A DNA stretch of 64,000 nt from the NCBI RefSeq assembly GCF_000375465.1, contig NZ_AQXH01000002.1, positions 173 through 64,172 on the forward strand. The letters are read 5' to 3'. The position numbers were made by a program, and so were the translations under genes. The notes under the pieces were generated by a model that saw nothing but the letters and a program-made list of their open reading frames with translations, was not told the DNA's origin and searched no databases. This document shows positions 38,768 through 48,774 of this stretch, piece after piece (position 1 is the first letter of the stretch; each line of letters begins with the position of its first letter). This DNA is from Balneola vulgaris DSM 17893. GTDB lineage: Bacteria; Bacteroidota; Rhodothermia; Balneolales; Balneolaceae.

Positions 38768-40123
38768 TTACTTTCTTTTAAAGGTGAACTCTCCGCCACC
38801 TTGCTTCAGTATGAAGGTGGTATAATCTACTTGATCATCTATGGTATTGAATTCAATGACTAGCTCTGCGGGTACATATACAAATTTTACTTCGCTAAGC
38901 GGACTCAGCTCAATTTTAGATTGCCCCGTTGCCACCCCCATTAATTTTCCATCTTCCACAGTCATGGTTAAATCAAAGGGTAATTGTGCACTTGAGTAGA
39001 TTCCAGCATACTTAGCAAGCACATCTTTACTAAGCTTAATAGGCTTGATATCGTACTCGGGAATCTCAAAATCTTTACCGAAGTAAATACTCAGAACCCC
39101 AATCAGAATATTATTAGGATTGGTATTCACTCCATTGGAAGTATAAGACAGTGCCAAATCATCCTCTTCAAAATAAGCTGCTGAAGCACTGAAGCTATCT
39201 ATGCCACCATTGTGCCCAAAAGCGATTCTATCATAAAATGGAAACTGAAATAATCCATGTGCATAAGGCCCACCTATGGATAATTTCATTTTTTCAACCG
39301 ATTCCGATGAAACGATTTCACCATTCAGTAAAGCTGAATAAAACTTAGTGAGATCTCTAGCTGTACTCACTAAAGCACCTGCAGCAAAAGGAATAGACAT
39401 ATTCGTTTCAGCTTCGAACTTGGTCCATTTATCCTTTTTAATCACTAGTGGGACGGCCTCATTTTTTTCAGGCTCAATCTTATCTCCATACTCGGTATTC
39501 ATCAAGCCCAAGGGTTCAATGATTCTCTCTTCAATCAGTTCTGAGTAATCCTTGCCTGTCACTTCTTCCAGTATTAAACCTAACGCGATATAACCGCTAT
39601 TTGAATATGATTGCCTTGCTCCAGGTTCGAAATCGGCCCCCATCTCATTGATTAACCCTTCCAATTCTTCACGTGTATGAGGATTCTCCATAATCTTGCG
39701 AAAACTATCATCGGCGGTAAGATTATGAATACCACTACTGTGCGACAGCAGTTGTTGAATGGTGATTTTATCCGCATTTACCACATTTGGGAGGTAGGTG
39801 TCTATGGTTGAATCTAGGGATAGCTTCCCTTCTTCTATGAGCTGAAATATGATAGCGGCAGTAAGGGTTTTAGTAATCGAACCTACACGGAATTTGGTAT
39901 CGGCGTTGATTTCAGCATACTCTTTTTTTAAAGATCTTTTCCCAACGTAACGCTCATAAACCACCTCGTCAGCATGCCTTAAAACAACGGCCCCGCTGAA
40001 TTTATTATGCTTTTCAAGCACGTCTAAATATTGATCTAATTTTGCTTTGTTAAAGGTAGGCGATTGGGCGGAAAGGGAAACAAGCCAAAGGCTTAGAATA
40101 GCTAGTAGCGAAAACTTCTTCAT
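38768..40123 (-). CDS. Secreted serine hydrolase, class C beta-lactamase family
   Basis: 451 residues with a signal peptide (MKKFSLLAILSLWLVSLSAQ). The catalytic SITK (Ser82, Lys85) and YSN (Tyr173-Ser-Asn175) motifs are intact; FGHNGGIDSFSA occupies the third-motif position (HxG instead of KTG), as in many esterase or D-aminopeptidase-like members. A beta-rich C-terminal domain of about 100 residues follows. A periplasmic peptidase, esterase or peptidoglycan-modifying role is more probable than antibiotic hydrolysis; this cannot be decided from sequence. It leads a two-gene unit with the NTF2-like protein. Confidence 0.85.
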   Translation of the reverse strand: MKKFSLLAILSLWLVSLSAQSPTFNKAKLDQYLDVLEKHNKFSGAVVLRHADEVVYERYVGKRSLKKEYAEINADTKFRVGSITKTLTAAIIFQLIEEGKLSLDSTIDTYLPNVVNADKITIQQLLSHSSGIHNLTADDSFRKIMENPHTREELEGLINEMGADFEPGARQSYSNSGYIALGLILEEVTGKDYSELIEERIIEPLGLMNTEYGDKIEPEKNEAVPLVIKKDKWTKFEAETNMSIPFAAGALVSTARDLTKFYSALLNGEIVSSESVEKMKLSIGGPYAHGLFQFPFYDRIAFGHNGGIDSFSASAAYFEEDDLALSYTSNGVNTNPNNILIGVLSIYFGKDFEIPEYDIKPIKLSKDVLAKYAGIYSSAQLPFDLTMTVEDGKLMGVATGQSKIELSPLSEVKFVYVPAELVIEFNTIDDQVDYTTFILKQGGGEFTFKRK

Positions 40124-40200
40124 GGATATTCAATTTAAATTCAAAAACGTAAGGTTCACGAATTCAACGATTGAATGTTGCGCATGGCATTTATGGATAC

Positions 40201-40229
40201 AAAAAAAGCCTTCTGAAACAGAAGGCTTT
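40201..40229 (-). terminator. Rho-independent terminator of the M1-like/IMPase pair
   Basis: Perfect 11-bp stem AAAGCCTTCTG (40205-40215) against CAGAAGGCTTT (40219-40229), three-base loop, with a run of T on the minus strand. It begins five bases beyond the stop of the M1-like gene. Confidence 0.88.
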
Positions 40230-40233
40230 GATG

Positions 40234-42540
40234 TTAATACTCTAAAGAGGAGTTTATTCCCGCTCTCACCCTCGGATCGGATTCTCGCATCCGTAATGCT
40301 TCCAACACAGGTGCCTTATCCCCTTCCGATAAATATCGCGTAGCATTAAGAGCTCGATATCGGATTCTTGGGTCTCTATCATTTGATAGCTCAACTAACA
40401 TTTCAGCCCAGTAGCTTGCATCCGTTTGAAACTCAAGAAGAAGATCTAATGCTTGTAAGCGTACCGTTGATATGAATTCATTGCCCATCAGCTGCTCTGT
40501 TAATTCTATGGCTTGACCAGTGGTATCTTGGGCAAGAACAACTTCTAGCATGGCTATACTTCTTGCTCCTGTTGTATCCGTTCGAATTAACTGAGAAACC
40601 GTACTCAGTTTCAGGTCTAAATCGGCCACGGCAAGTAGACTCTTTTTAGCTGCTTCAAAAACGGTCTCATTTTGTGCTCTTACTACTTTAGACTGTAAGG
40701 AATATGGAACACTTTCATCATCTACATAGTTGGCTAATGCCTTAATTGAAGCTAGTTGAATGGCTTCAGACTCATTATTCAATTCATTCACGAACTGTTG
40801 CTCGGTACCTGTTGCGCCTGCGGTGAATTCGCCTAAAGTTTCAAGTAAAGCTGCTATTACTTCCTCGTTTTCCTCACGATCTAACGCATCTTGAATCGCT
40901 AGTTGAAGGTCAGGGTTTTCAGTATGGTAGCTTAGTAAACTAGCCGCTAAACGTCGGTCTGCTACTTCATTACTTCTAAGCTGACTTAAAAGCATCATCA
41001 CTGGGAATCGACCAAATTCAACCTTATCAAGATCTGTACCTTGTGTATCAAAGGTGATGTATTCTAAACTGAGTGGGACATCTACCACAACCGTATCCAA
41101 TTCACCTGTAAAAGTGATTTCTTTGGAAGTAGTATCGTCGAAAGTATAGATGTTCATATTTACAGCATGCAATGTTTCGGCATTGCTATCAATATGTTCG
41201 AAGTACACGATCGCTTTCCCGTTTACTTCATCCATTTCTAAACTGATTCCATAATCCGCTAACTCATCGGCTTCTGCTGTCAAACTATCTAACTGATCCG
41301 GTGCTTGATCTCCTAAACCTAAACCCTGCCAGTTCAAACCCGTTTTATCGTACCAGTAGGATGCGTAGGTATCAAAAGTAACTACTCCTTTTTCTGTACT
41401 AATTAGAGTAGATAACGACTGCTCAATAACTTCACGGTAATACTCATCAATACTTTCGTAGTCATAATTATATAATTCATAAGCGAGTAGTGAAGTAACA
41501 CTATCAGGGTTGGTAAGCCCTACCGCATCCTGGTTCATGGCTCTATTCAAAGCTACTTTAACCAACTCCATCCCTTCAATTCGATCTTGGAATAGTTCCA
41601 TTCGGTGATACTGCCCAAACCACTGTCCTGCAATTCCACGCTGTAGCTGGGCTTCCATATTACCTCGTAGTGCCGATACAAATACTAATCCGGCTCCCTC
41701 GGTTACTTCATCCCAATAAGTGTCTTCCAATACCACAATATTTAAAGCTTCCCACGGGTACTCAAATGTCAATGCACTCTCAACGGCTTTCTTCTCACTA
41801 ATAGCTTGAGCTAGTAGCGCATCTACATCGGCATCAACTTGAGCCTGCTTATAAACTCGAACTTTATGTACGCCCGATTGTGCTTCTGTAGTACTGAATG
41901 ATCCCACAGCAAAACCTAATCCTGTAACGGGAATCGCAGTATCAACTTGCCAACGCACTTCTTTTTGATCGGTTGACACTACATCTTCGTTGGTCATCTG
42001 GCCATTAAAAATCACGTCTTGATCTGCAGGAATAGTAAAGGCCGCATCAACAGTTAACTCTACACGAGGGTGATCATAAACCGGCAACCATGAACGTAGC
42101 GCTTTAGGATTCATATTCGACCAAAACGTTTGATGGCGATCGAGATGAGTGCCATACGCTGGGCGGGATTGAAATGTAACCGCTAGTGCCTGTTCCGATG
42201 TTGTGGTGATAGCTTCCGCTGTTGTAATAATCAGGGAATCACCCGATACCCTATGCTCTACTTCTGCACCGTCAAATGTCACCCCATCGATCTCCACTTC
42301 TGAGGCATATAGAATCAGTTCTGTTTGATTCGGCACTTTAGCGTTCAAGGTATAAGTAGCCACGCCTTTTACCGTTTGGTCATCCGGTGAAAGGGTGAGA
42401 TCTAAATCGAGGTGATTAAAACTGTAGGGAAGATTTGGTTGAACCTCATAATCAAAATCCGATAGCACATCGCAATCCTGAACTAAAGTGAGGGTAAGTA
42501 TGAAAAGAGAAAATAGTTTTACGATTGAATTACTAGTCAT
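40234..42540 (-). CDS. M1 aminopeptidase-like protein lacking the zinc and catalytic motifs, with C-terminal HEAT-like repeats
   Basis: 768 residues with an N-terminal export signal (hydrophobic run ending near VQDC). Residues 40-230 form the M1 saddle-like N-domain (LDLTLSPDDQTVKGVATYTL, FWSNMNPKALRSWLPVYDHP). In the protease core GAMEN is replaced by GAGLV (282-286). HELAHQWFG is replaced by RGIAGQWFG (301-309), so both zinc histidines and the catalytic glutamate are gone while the QWFG tail is kept. From about 520 the chain becomes helical repeats resembling HEAT units. It is likely a periplasmic binding or scaffold pseudoenzyme. Its start overlaps the IMPase stop by four bases. Confidence 0.8.
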   Translation of the reverse strand: MTSNSIVKLFSLFILTLTLVQDCDVLSDFDYEVQPNLPYSFNHLDLDLTLSPDDQTVKGVATYTLNAKVPNQTELILYASEVEIDGVTFDGAEVEHRVSGDSLIITTAEAITTTSEQALAVTFQSRPAYGTHLDRHQTFWSNMNPKALRSWLPVYDHPRVELTVDAAFTIPADQDVIFNGQMTNEDVVSTDQKEVRWQVDTAIPVTGLGFAVGSFSTTEAQSGVHKVRVYKQAQVDADVDALLAQAISEKKAVESALTFEYPWEALNIVVLEDTYWDEVTEGAGLVFVSALRGNMEAQLQRGIAGQWFGQYHRMELFQDRIEGMELVKVALNRAMNQDAVGLTNPDSVTSLLAYELYNYDYESIDEYYREVIEQSLSTLISTEKGVVTFDTYASYWYDKTGLNWQGLGLGDQAPDQLDSLTAEADELADYGISLEMDEVNGKAIVYFEHIDSNAETLHAVNMNIYTFDDTTSKEITFTGELDTVVVDVPLSLEYITFDTQGTDLDKVEFGRFPVMMLLSQLRSNEVADRRLAASLLSYHTENPDLQLAIQDALDREENEEVIAALLETLGEFTAGATGTEQQFVNELNNESEAIQLASIKALANYVDDESVPYSLQSKVVRAQNETVFEAAKKSLLAVADLDLKLSTVSQLIRTDTTGARSIAMLEVVLAQDTTGQAIELTEQLMGNEFISTVRLQALDLLLEFQTDASYWAEMLVELSNDRDPRIRYRALNATRYLSEGDKAPVLEALRMRESDPRVRAGINSSLEY

Positions 42541-43310
42541 GATAAATGAGCGTCGATAATTTCTTGTACTTTAGGATATAGTGATTTGTTCGTTGAATAA
42601 CCGTTGCCACTATGAATGGTTTCTTTGCCATTTAAATCAGCAAATACACCACCTGATTCTTTCACAACAGGTAACAGAGCGGCAGCGTCCCATAGGTTTA
42701 GTTCCGGGTCAATCATAATTTCAGCGCGACCAATAGCCACCATCATGTGTCCATAGGCATCGCCCCATGTACGGTGAATGCGAGTTTCATCCATAAGTTC
42801 CTGAAACATTGGTTGCATACCCATTGCGTTAAATCGGTTTATTTCAGTTACCAATAGCAACGATTCATCCAGTGTTGAAGTATCGTTTACTTTGCAATGC
42901 TTCCCATTAAAGGTAGCACCATAACCAATAGCCGCAGCACATAACTCATCCAGAGCTGGGGCATAGATGATACCCACTTGAGGTTCGTTATCAATCATAA
43001 TACCGATCAAGGTAGTATAGAATGGAACTCCGTAGATAAACGACTTCGTACCGTCAATAGGATCTAACACCCATTGAACGCGACTCTCACTTTTCACTGC
43101 TTCAAACTCTTCACCTATAATACCATGGTCTGGAAATCGTTTTAAGATTTCTTGCCTCATCAACTGTTCAGTTTCTCTATCGGCAATGGTTACTGGCGAA
43201 TCGTCGGCTTTGCTAATTACTTTAAAATCCTTCTTAAAATAGTTCAGGGTATGCGCCCCTCCTATCCTAGCAATTTCAATAGCAGCTTCTTTCAGCGAAT
43301 TTATATCCAT
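42537..43310 (-). CDS. Inositol monophosphatase family protein, histidinol-phosphatase-like
   Basis: 257 residues. The metal-binding motifs of the family are intact: GEE with Glu67-Glu68, DPIDGTKSF at 83-91 and LNLWDAAALLP near the C-terminus. GVPFYTTLIGI and WGDAYGHMMVAIGRAE are close to the bacterial histidinol-phosphatase (HisN-like) subgroup, which removes phosphate from L-histidinol phosphate; inositol-1-phosphate or another sugar phosphate remains possible. No his genes are nearby. It is the first gene of a two-gene unit with the M1-like protein and diverges from tex by 72 bases. Confidence 0.82.
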   Translation of the reverse strand: MDINSLKEAAIEIARIGGAHTLNYFKKDFKVISKADDSPVTIADRETEQLMRQEILKRFPDHGIIGEEFEAVKSESRVQWVLDPIDGTKSFIYGVPFYTTLIGIMIDNEPQVGIIYAPALDELCAAAIGYGATFNGKHCKVNDTSTLDESLLLVTEINRFNAMGMQPMFQELMDETRIHRTWGDAYGHMMVAIGRAEIMIDPELNLWDAAALLPVVKESGGVFADLNGKETIHSGNGYSTNKSLYPKVQEIIDAHLS

Positions 43311-43382
43311 TTAGTTTGTTTATCTGTTTGAGGAGTCTGTATTATTGGCCCATTAAGATTGAATGCAAAAATATCATTATAG

Positions 43383-45545
43383 ATGACCAATACCCACATT
43401 TTAGAGCGAATTTCTGAGGATCTTAAAATCTCAGTAAAACAAGTTGGTACAGTAGCTGGTTTTTTAGAAGAAGGCGCTACGATTCCATTCCTTGCTCGAT
43501 ACCGAAAAGAAGCAACTGGTGGACTGGATGAAGAACAATTACGTGATGTTCGTGATGCCCTTGAGTTTCAGAAAACGTTAGCTGCTCGCAAAGAAACCAT
43601 CCTTAAGTCGATCAAAGATCAAGAGAAACTTACTCCTGAACTCGAAGAACAGATTAAGGCCTGCTCCGACTTAACGGTATTGGAAGACATCTATCTACCT
43701 TACAAGCAGAAGCGCAAAACGCGTGGCGACAAAGCCAAAGAAAAAGGGTTAGAGCCATTAGCTGAATTGATTTGGAAGCAAGAAATCACTTCAGGAGATG
43801 CGGATGAATATGCAAAGGAGTACCTCAACGAAGAGCTTGAAGTAACCACTATTGACGAAGCTTGGGCCGGAGCAACGGATATTGTTGCGGAATGGATTAA
43901 CGAGAGTTTAGAAGTGCGTGAGAAGCTCAGAGATATATTCTTAAATCATGCGAATATCAAAACTAAGAAGAACCCAACGGTTAAAGAGCGCACCAACTTC
44001 GAAGACTACTATGAGTTTTCTTACAAAGCGAGTAAGCTGAAACCCTATCAGATTTTAGCCATTAACCGTGGCGAGCGCGAGAATGTATTATTTTTTCATA
44101 CTGAAGTTTGGGAAGAACGAACGCTAGAAACCATTGATGACTTAGTGATTACCAACGACATGAGCATCTTTACTGAAAAGCTGCAGGATGCTGTTGAAGA
44201 AGCTTTCAAACGACTATTATTCCCGTCGCTTGAACGTGAATTACGCAATGCCCTCACCGACCGTGCTGATGAGCATGCCATCGAAACTTTTGCTACCAAC
44301 CTGTCTAACTTGTTGATGCAACCTCCATTGGCTAAGAAAGTGGTATTAGGTTTAGACCCTGCTTACCGTACAGGTTGCAAAATTGCCGTTGTAGATGGAA
44401 CAGGAAAATACCTTGAAGGCACAACCATTTACCCAACTCCGCCTCAGAAGAAAGTAGCCGAAGCAGAAGCGATTATGGGAGCTATGATTCAGCGTCATAA
44501 GGTAGAGCTTATCGCCATTGGTAATGGTACGGCAAGCCGTGAAGCTGAACAGTTTGTGGCTGATTTCATTCAGAAAAGTGGCGCAGATGTAAAGTACATC
44601 ATCGTAAATGAAGCGGGTGCATCGGTTTATTCGGCATCAAAAGTAGCGAGAGATGAGTTCCCAGAACTGGATGCCGCTCAACGTGGTAACATCTCCATTG
44701 CTCGACGTGTGCAAGATCCTCTTGCGGAACTCGTGAAAATAGATCCTAAGTCGATTGGGGTTGGACTCTATCAACATGATGTAAACCAAGTACAATTAGC
44801 TTCAAAGCTTGATGATGTTGTAGAAAGCTGTGTAAACGAAGTGGGTGTAAACTTGAATACCGCTAGCGCTCCCCTTCTCACTCACATCTCTGGTTTGAGT
44901 AAACGAGTAGCGGAAAGCATTGTAAAGCGCCGTGAAAGTACAGGGATATTCACGAATCGTGAGCAGATCAAAGAAATTGAGGGTGTAGGTGAATTCAGAT
45001 TCCAGCAAGCTGCAGGATTCATGCGTATTCCAGAATCCCCAAATCCACTAGATAACACCGCTATTCACCCTGAGAGTTATGAAGCCACTGAAAAACTGTG
45101 CAATCTATTCGGCATTGATGTAGAAGATTTAGCTAACCAAAAAGATAAAATCGCATCTGCATTCTCGAACATCAACACTAGTGAAGTAGCACAGCAGATT
45201 GGCGTAGGTGAACCTACTTTAGAACTCATTATTGAGAACCTTCAAAAGCCTGGGCGTGACCCTCGTGAATCCCTTCAAGCACCTATACTGCGTCAAGATG
45301 TAGTAAAAATGGAAGATCTAAAAGAAGGGCAATCGCTTGAAGGCACTGTTCGTAATGTAGTCGACTTCGGCGCTTTTGTGGATATTGGCGTGAAACAAGA
45401 TGGCTTACTTCATATTTCTAACATGAGTACTTCGAACCGTAAAATCGAAGACCCTCATGATGTAATTGGCGTAGGCGATATCATCAAAGTGGAGATTATT
45501 ACCCTTGATTTAGAGCGAGGACGAATAGGTCTTAAGTTGGTATAA
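43383..45545 (+). CDS. tex: Tex family RNA-binding transcription accessory protein
   Basis: 720 residues. The N-terminal helical module with ATIPFLARYRKEATGGLDEE is the Tex signature. The central YqgF/RNase H-like region (VVLGLDPAYRTGCKIAVVDG) is followed by tandem helix-hairpin-helix units (LLTHISGLSKRVAESIVKRR). A C-terminal S1 RNA-binding domain (GQSLEGTVRNVVDFGAFVDI through RGRIGLKLV) ends the chain. Tex is a cytoplasmic, nucleic-acid-binding factor tied to transcription and stress or virulence expression. A monocistronic gene with a strong terminator. Confidence 0.95.
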   Translation: MTNTHILERISEDLKISVKQVGTVAGFLEEGATIPFLARYRKEATGGLDEEQLRDVRDALEFQKTLAARKETILKSIKDQEKLTPELEEQIKACSDLTVLEDIYLPYKQKRKTRGDKAKEKGLEPLAELIWKQEITSGDADEYAKEYLNEELEVTTIDEAWAGATDIVAEWINESLEVREKLRDIFLNHANIKTKKNPTVKERTNFEDYYEFSYKASKLKPYQILAINRGERENVLFFHTEVWEERTLETIDDLVITNDMSIFTEKLQDAVEEAFKRLLFPSLERELRNALTDRADEHAIETFATNLSNLLMQPPLAKKVVLGLDPAYRTGCKIAVVDGTGKYLEGTTIYPTPPQKKVAEAEAIMGAMIQRHKVELIAIGNGTASREAEQFVADFIQKSGADVKYIIVNEAGASVYSASKVARDEFPELDAAQRGNISIARRVQDPLAELVKIDPKSIGVGLYQHDVNQVQLASKLDDVVESCVNEVGVNLNTASAPLLTHISGLSKRVAESIVKRRESTGIFTNREQIKEIEGVGEFRFQQAAGFMRIPESPNPLDNTAIHPESYEATEKLCNLFGIDVEDLANQKDKIASAFSNINTSEVAQQIGVGEPTLELIIENLQKPGRDPRESLQAPILRQDVVKMEDLKEGQSLEGTVRNVVDFGAFVDIGVKQDGLLHISNMSTSNRKIEDPHDVIGVGDIIKVEIITLDLERGRIGLKLV

Positions 45546-45578
45546 TCGCCACTAAGCTATTACAAATTGTTAGCAATC

Positions 45579-45609
45579 GGCTTCTTCCTTCTGGGGGAAG
45601 CCTTTTTTT
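45579..45609 (+). terminator. Rho-independent terminator of tex
   Basis: A 10-bp GC-rich stem GGCTTCTTCC (45579-45588) against GGGGGAAGCC (45593-45602), two G-T pairs, loop TTCT, followed by seven T. The tract overlaps the stop codon of the convergent RND gene. Confidence 0.9.
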
Positions 45610-48600
45610 ATGCCACCTTCTTGAATCGAACCACCTTTCGGTCCCACAATCCAGAAAACACAAATAACAGTGCCGTACTGAACAACAGTCCCCAAATAAC
45701 CACCACGGCTAAACTTTGCCAGAAATCGTCGGTACCGTACAGAACCATCGGCATCAACCCAACTACCGTAGTGGTGGTAGTAATAAGCACAGGCCTCATT
45801 TTCTGGCGGAATACGCGATACCAGCAACGAAGTCCACGAATACCTTTATCCCGTTCAATATGTGCTTGGTGAATAAAAAGTATGGCGTTATTCACCACTA
45901 CCCCAATACACAATAGCGCCCCAGAAATCGCGCCCTTATCAAAACTTAAATCATTACTCAAGCTTCCCAACATGATACCAATGGCACTAAAGGGTATGGT
46001 AAGTATAACAAACATAGGACCCGTCCAGCTTTCCAAAAGCGCCGATACGATCATCCATACACTCAGCAAACTCAACAATGCCACCATCCATAAATTTTGA
46101 TTACGCTCTGCATTACCAAAGCTAAAAAACCCACTTCCGTATTCGATTTTCGCACCAACAGGCACTGGGACTTGCTCTAAAGTTTCTTCAATGTATTTAT
46201 TCGCCATCCTGTAATTGCCCAGAAAATCAAAACCAATGGTTCTTTGGTAGGATTGGTTTTCACGACGGATGTCGGTTAGAGCTTTTTCCTTCACAATGCT
46301 ACCATAACTCTCCAGATCAAAGTTACCGTTGCGTGTAACTCTCATAGGCTCCATCACATCTTCTTCATACATGCGCCCATCATTTCCCCTTGAAATCAAA
46401 TACATCTCCTGCCCTTCAAACTCTACCTTCCCTAAACTATTCTCTGGATTGATATCCGTTATCAGTGCATTTAGAATTTCTCTTTTATTAAGGTTCGCCG
46501 CCGCTAGTTTATGCTCGTCTAAATCTAATCGGTAAATGTAGTAATCATCTCGGCTCCACCATCCACTTTTATTAACATCTACATTTCTGACTCTTCGATT
46601 CTTCTCCAGCCTGCGTTGAATGTCTTTGGCCAAATCGTACAGTTCTTCATAGGAAAAACCGGTTATGGAGATACGATGATTCGACGAACCCCCTCCCATC
46701 CCAAAGGTATTCCCATCATTAAAGCCATACACACTCGTGGTCACATTTCCTGTTCGGGCCCCTAAGTACAAAGTTTGCCCAAAAAACTCATAGGGTTCAC
46801 TGGTGGTTAAATATTCCTCTTTGATATCAAACACCATACTCGCGCCACTATATTCCGATAAGTTGGCCTCGTAATAATTGAATATATGCGAGTAAGGCTC
46901 AGCTATAGCTTCGAAGTTCTTTACAATCTTATCTATTTCAGAAAGAGGTGTACCCTGTGGACTACTTATACGAACGGTAACCAATTCCCCGGTTCGTCTA
47001 CGCCAAGGGCTACCAAAATAGGTCTCGTTTACGAACTTATAACTTAAGCCCCCAATCCATGGATCTATCTCGGAGCGGTTATCAAAATACACTTGGGTAA
47101 ATTTAGGCCACTTTGTGTCTTCCCAATCTTCGGGCGTTTCAATGGCGAAAAATGGAATTCCCAACACCAAAATAAGTGCTACAGCAAACACCCATCGTAG
47201 TTTATTTCGAAGTAGTATAGTCTTTAGGACTACTCGTTTATAGGCATCAAAACGACTGCCTTTCTTTTGTATTTGTTGTTTTTGGCTGATGGGAGTTAAC
47301 CAAATTAACGAGTAGGGAATCCATGTGAAAGCAATCACTACTGAGCTTAACAAAGTAATGGTTAATGCGACGGCTAGTGGCACCAAGAATATTCGTATTT
47401 CATCCATAGCGAAGAGCAGTGGAATGAATATACCCACCGTTGTGAAAGTACTTCCTAACACGGGCACTACGGCTTTGGAGATATGATCGCGAATATGATT
47501 AATGCGATCCGAACGGAGCTTGGGTAAGCCTGGATTGATTTGCTCGAATACCACCACCGCATTATCAATAAGCATCCCTAAGGCGATGGTAAGGCCTGCC
47601 AAGGTGATCACATTTAAGGTGTACTCGAATAGGAATAATATGGTGATACTCATGAGCACAGAAAAGATCACGCTACCTACAATCACCACGGGAGCGCGGA
47701 GCTTTCGAATAAACAGTAACACCACTAAAAACACTAGAAATCCACTAAAAATAGCTTGATTGGCTAGTTCATCGAACTGCGCTCTTAAGTCTTCTGTGGT
47801 ATCCTTCTGCAATCGAAACTCCATGCCTTCGGGCAGGTTCTCTTCAATCTCACTCATCCTAGCCAGTACTATTTTTGCTAGGCTCATGGCATCGGCGCCC
47901 GATTCCTTTTTAAAGGATATTAATAAGGCAGGACTCCCATTTATTCGACGAATGGATTTAGATTCATAATCCTGCACTTTCACCGTAGCAATCTCCGACA
48001 ATTTCAAAGATCGCATCGAATGAGGTAATGCAATTTTCATCTGCTCCACTTGAGTGGTATTCAAGAAATCAGGGGGTAATACAAGACTATATCTCAGCTT
48101 GCCATTATCCATATACCCAGAAGTACGCCACCTCATACGCTCTCGAACTTGTGAACTTATTGAAAGTGCCGACAGTCCATATTTTTCGAGCTTTTTCCGA
48201 TCATATTCAATCACTAGAGCTGGATCATCCACCCCAGTAAGTTCTATATCAGAAAGCCCATCTATACCCAAAAGTTTGGCGCGGATACTTTGGCGAGCAT
48301 ATTCCAAAAGCTTCCGTGATGGGAAGTCACCACTTAGGGTGTAATCGATGAATGCTTGTTGGTCTTCGAGTTCTTCAGGTATCTGCCGTGATATCGTACC
48401 TTGCGATACACTCACGGGTAAATTTTGCTCAATGGCTGTGAGGTATTCCCTGAGCTCCAATGACCTAAACTCGACCGGGGCTCCATTACTAAAAGTAACC
48501 GTAACTGAAGATCGACCAGATTGAGTTCTTGATCGAACCTCTTTCACATCTCGAAGGTTATTAACGGCTCCTTCTACTTTGCGAGTAATTTCTTGCTCCA

Positions 48601-48766
48601 CTATTTCAGGAGCCATATTCCCCCAGTTATAATTAACCGTTATGGAGGGTAAATTTAGTTCAGGAGCGTTCTCTACGGGGATGGCATACCACGCCGAAAG
48701 CCCCACAATACACACCATGAGGTAAAAGAAGGAAACGAGATATTTTCTTTGTAGGAGTTCCTTCAT
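45608..48766 (-). CDS. RND efflux permease (second permease of the operon)
   Basis: 1052 residues, AcrB-type resistance-nodulation-division transporter in the inner membrane with two large periplasmic loops. The first helix YLVSFFYLMVCIVGLSAWYA is followed by PVENAPELNLPSITVNYNWG. The proton-relay helix has GMLIDNAVVVFEQI, with one acidic residue as in many HAE/HME pumps. TM10 holds GVVVNNAILFIHQA, without the lysine of AcrB. Typical role: proton-driven export through an adaptor and an outer-membrane channel. It is last in a three-gene operon, eight bases after the adaptor. Substrate unknown. Confidence 0.9.
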   Translation of the reverse strand: MKELLQRKYLVSFFYLMVCIVGLSAWYAIPVENAPELNLPSITVNYNWGNMAPEIVEQEITRKVEGAVNNLRDVKEVRSRTQSGRSSVTVTFSNGAPVEFRSLELREYLTAIEQNLPVSVSQGTISRQIPEELEDQQAFIDYTLSGDFPSRKLLEYARQSIRAKLLGIDGLSDIELTGVDDPALVIEYDRKKLEKYGLSALSISSQVRERMRWRTSGYMDNGKLRYSLVLPPDFLNTTQVEQMKIALPHSMRSLKLSEIATVKVQDYESKSIRRINGSPALLISFKKESGADAMSLAKIVLARMSEIEENLPEGMEFRLQKDTTEDLRAQFDELANQAIFSGFLVFLVVLLFIRKLRAPVVIVGSVIFSVLMSITILFLFEYTLNVITLAGLTIALGMLIDNAVVVFEQINPGLPKLRSDRINHIRDHISKAVVPVLGSTFTTVGIFIPLLFAMDEIRIFLVPLAVALTITLLSSVVIAFTWIPYSLIWLTPISQKQQIQKKGSRFDAYKRVVLKTILLRNKLRWVFAVALILVLGIPFFAIETPEDWEDTKWPKFTQVYFDNRSEIDPWIGGLSYKFVNETYFGSPWRRRTGELVTVRISSPQGTPLSEIDKIVKNFEAIAEPYSHIFNYYEANLSEYSGASMVFDIKEEYLTTSEPYEFFGQTLYLGARTGNVTTSVYGFNDGNTFGMGGGSSNHRISITGFSYEELYDLAKDIQRRLEKNRRVRNVDVNKSGWWSRDDYYIYRLDLDEHKLAAANLNKREILNALITDINPENSLGKVEFEGQEMYLISRGNDGRMYEEDVMEPMRVTRNGNFDLESYGSIVKEKALTDIRRENQSYQRTIGFDFLGNYRMANKYIEETLEQVPVPVGAKIEYGSGFFSFGNAERNQNLWMVALLSLLSVWMIVSALLESWTGPMFVILTIPFSAIGIMLGSLSNDLSFDKGAISGALLCIGVVVNNAILFIHQAHIERDKGIRGLRCWYRVFRQKMRPVLITTTTTVVGLMPMVLYGTDDFWQSLAVVVIWGLLFSTALLFVFSGLWDRKVVRFKKVA

Positions 48767-48774
48767 GCAGGAGT

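Noticed and set aside
38768-40123. Antibiotic-resistance class C beta-lactamase
   Set aside because: The third motif is HxG and not KTG, and a long C-terminal domain is present; such proteins are usually peptidases or esterases.
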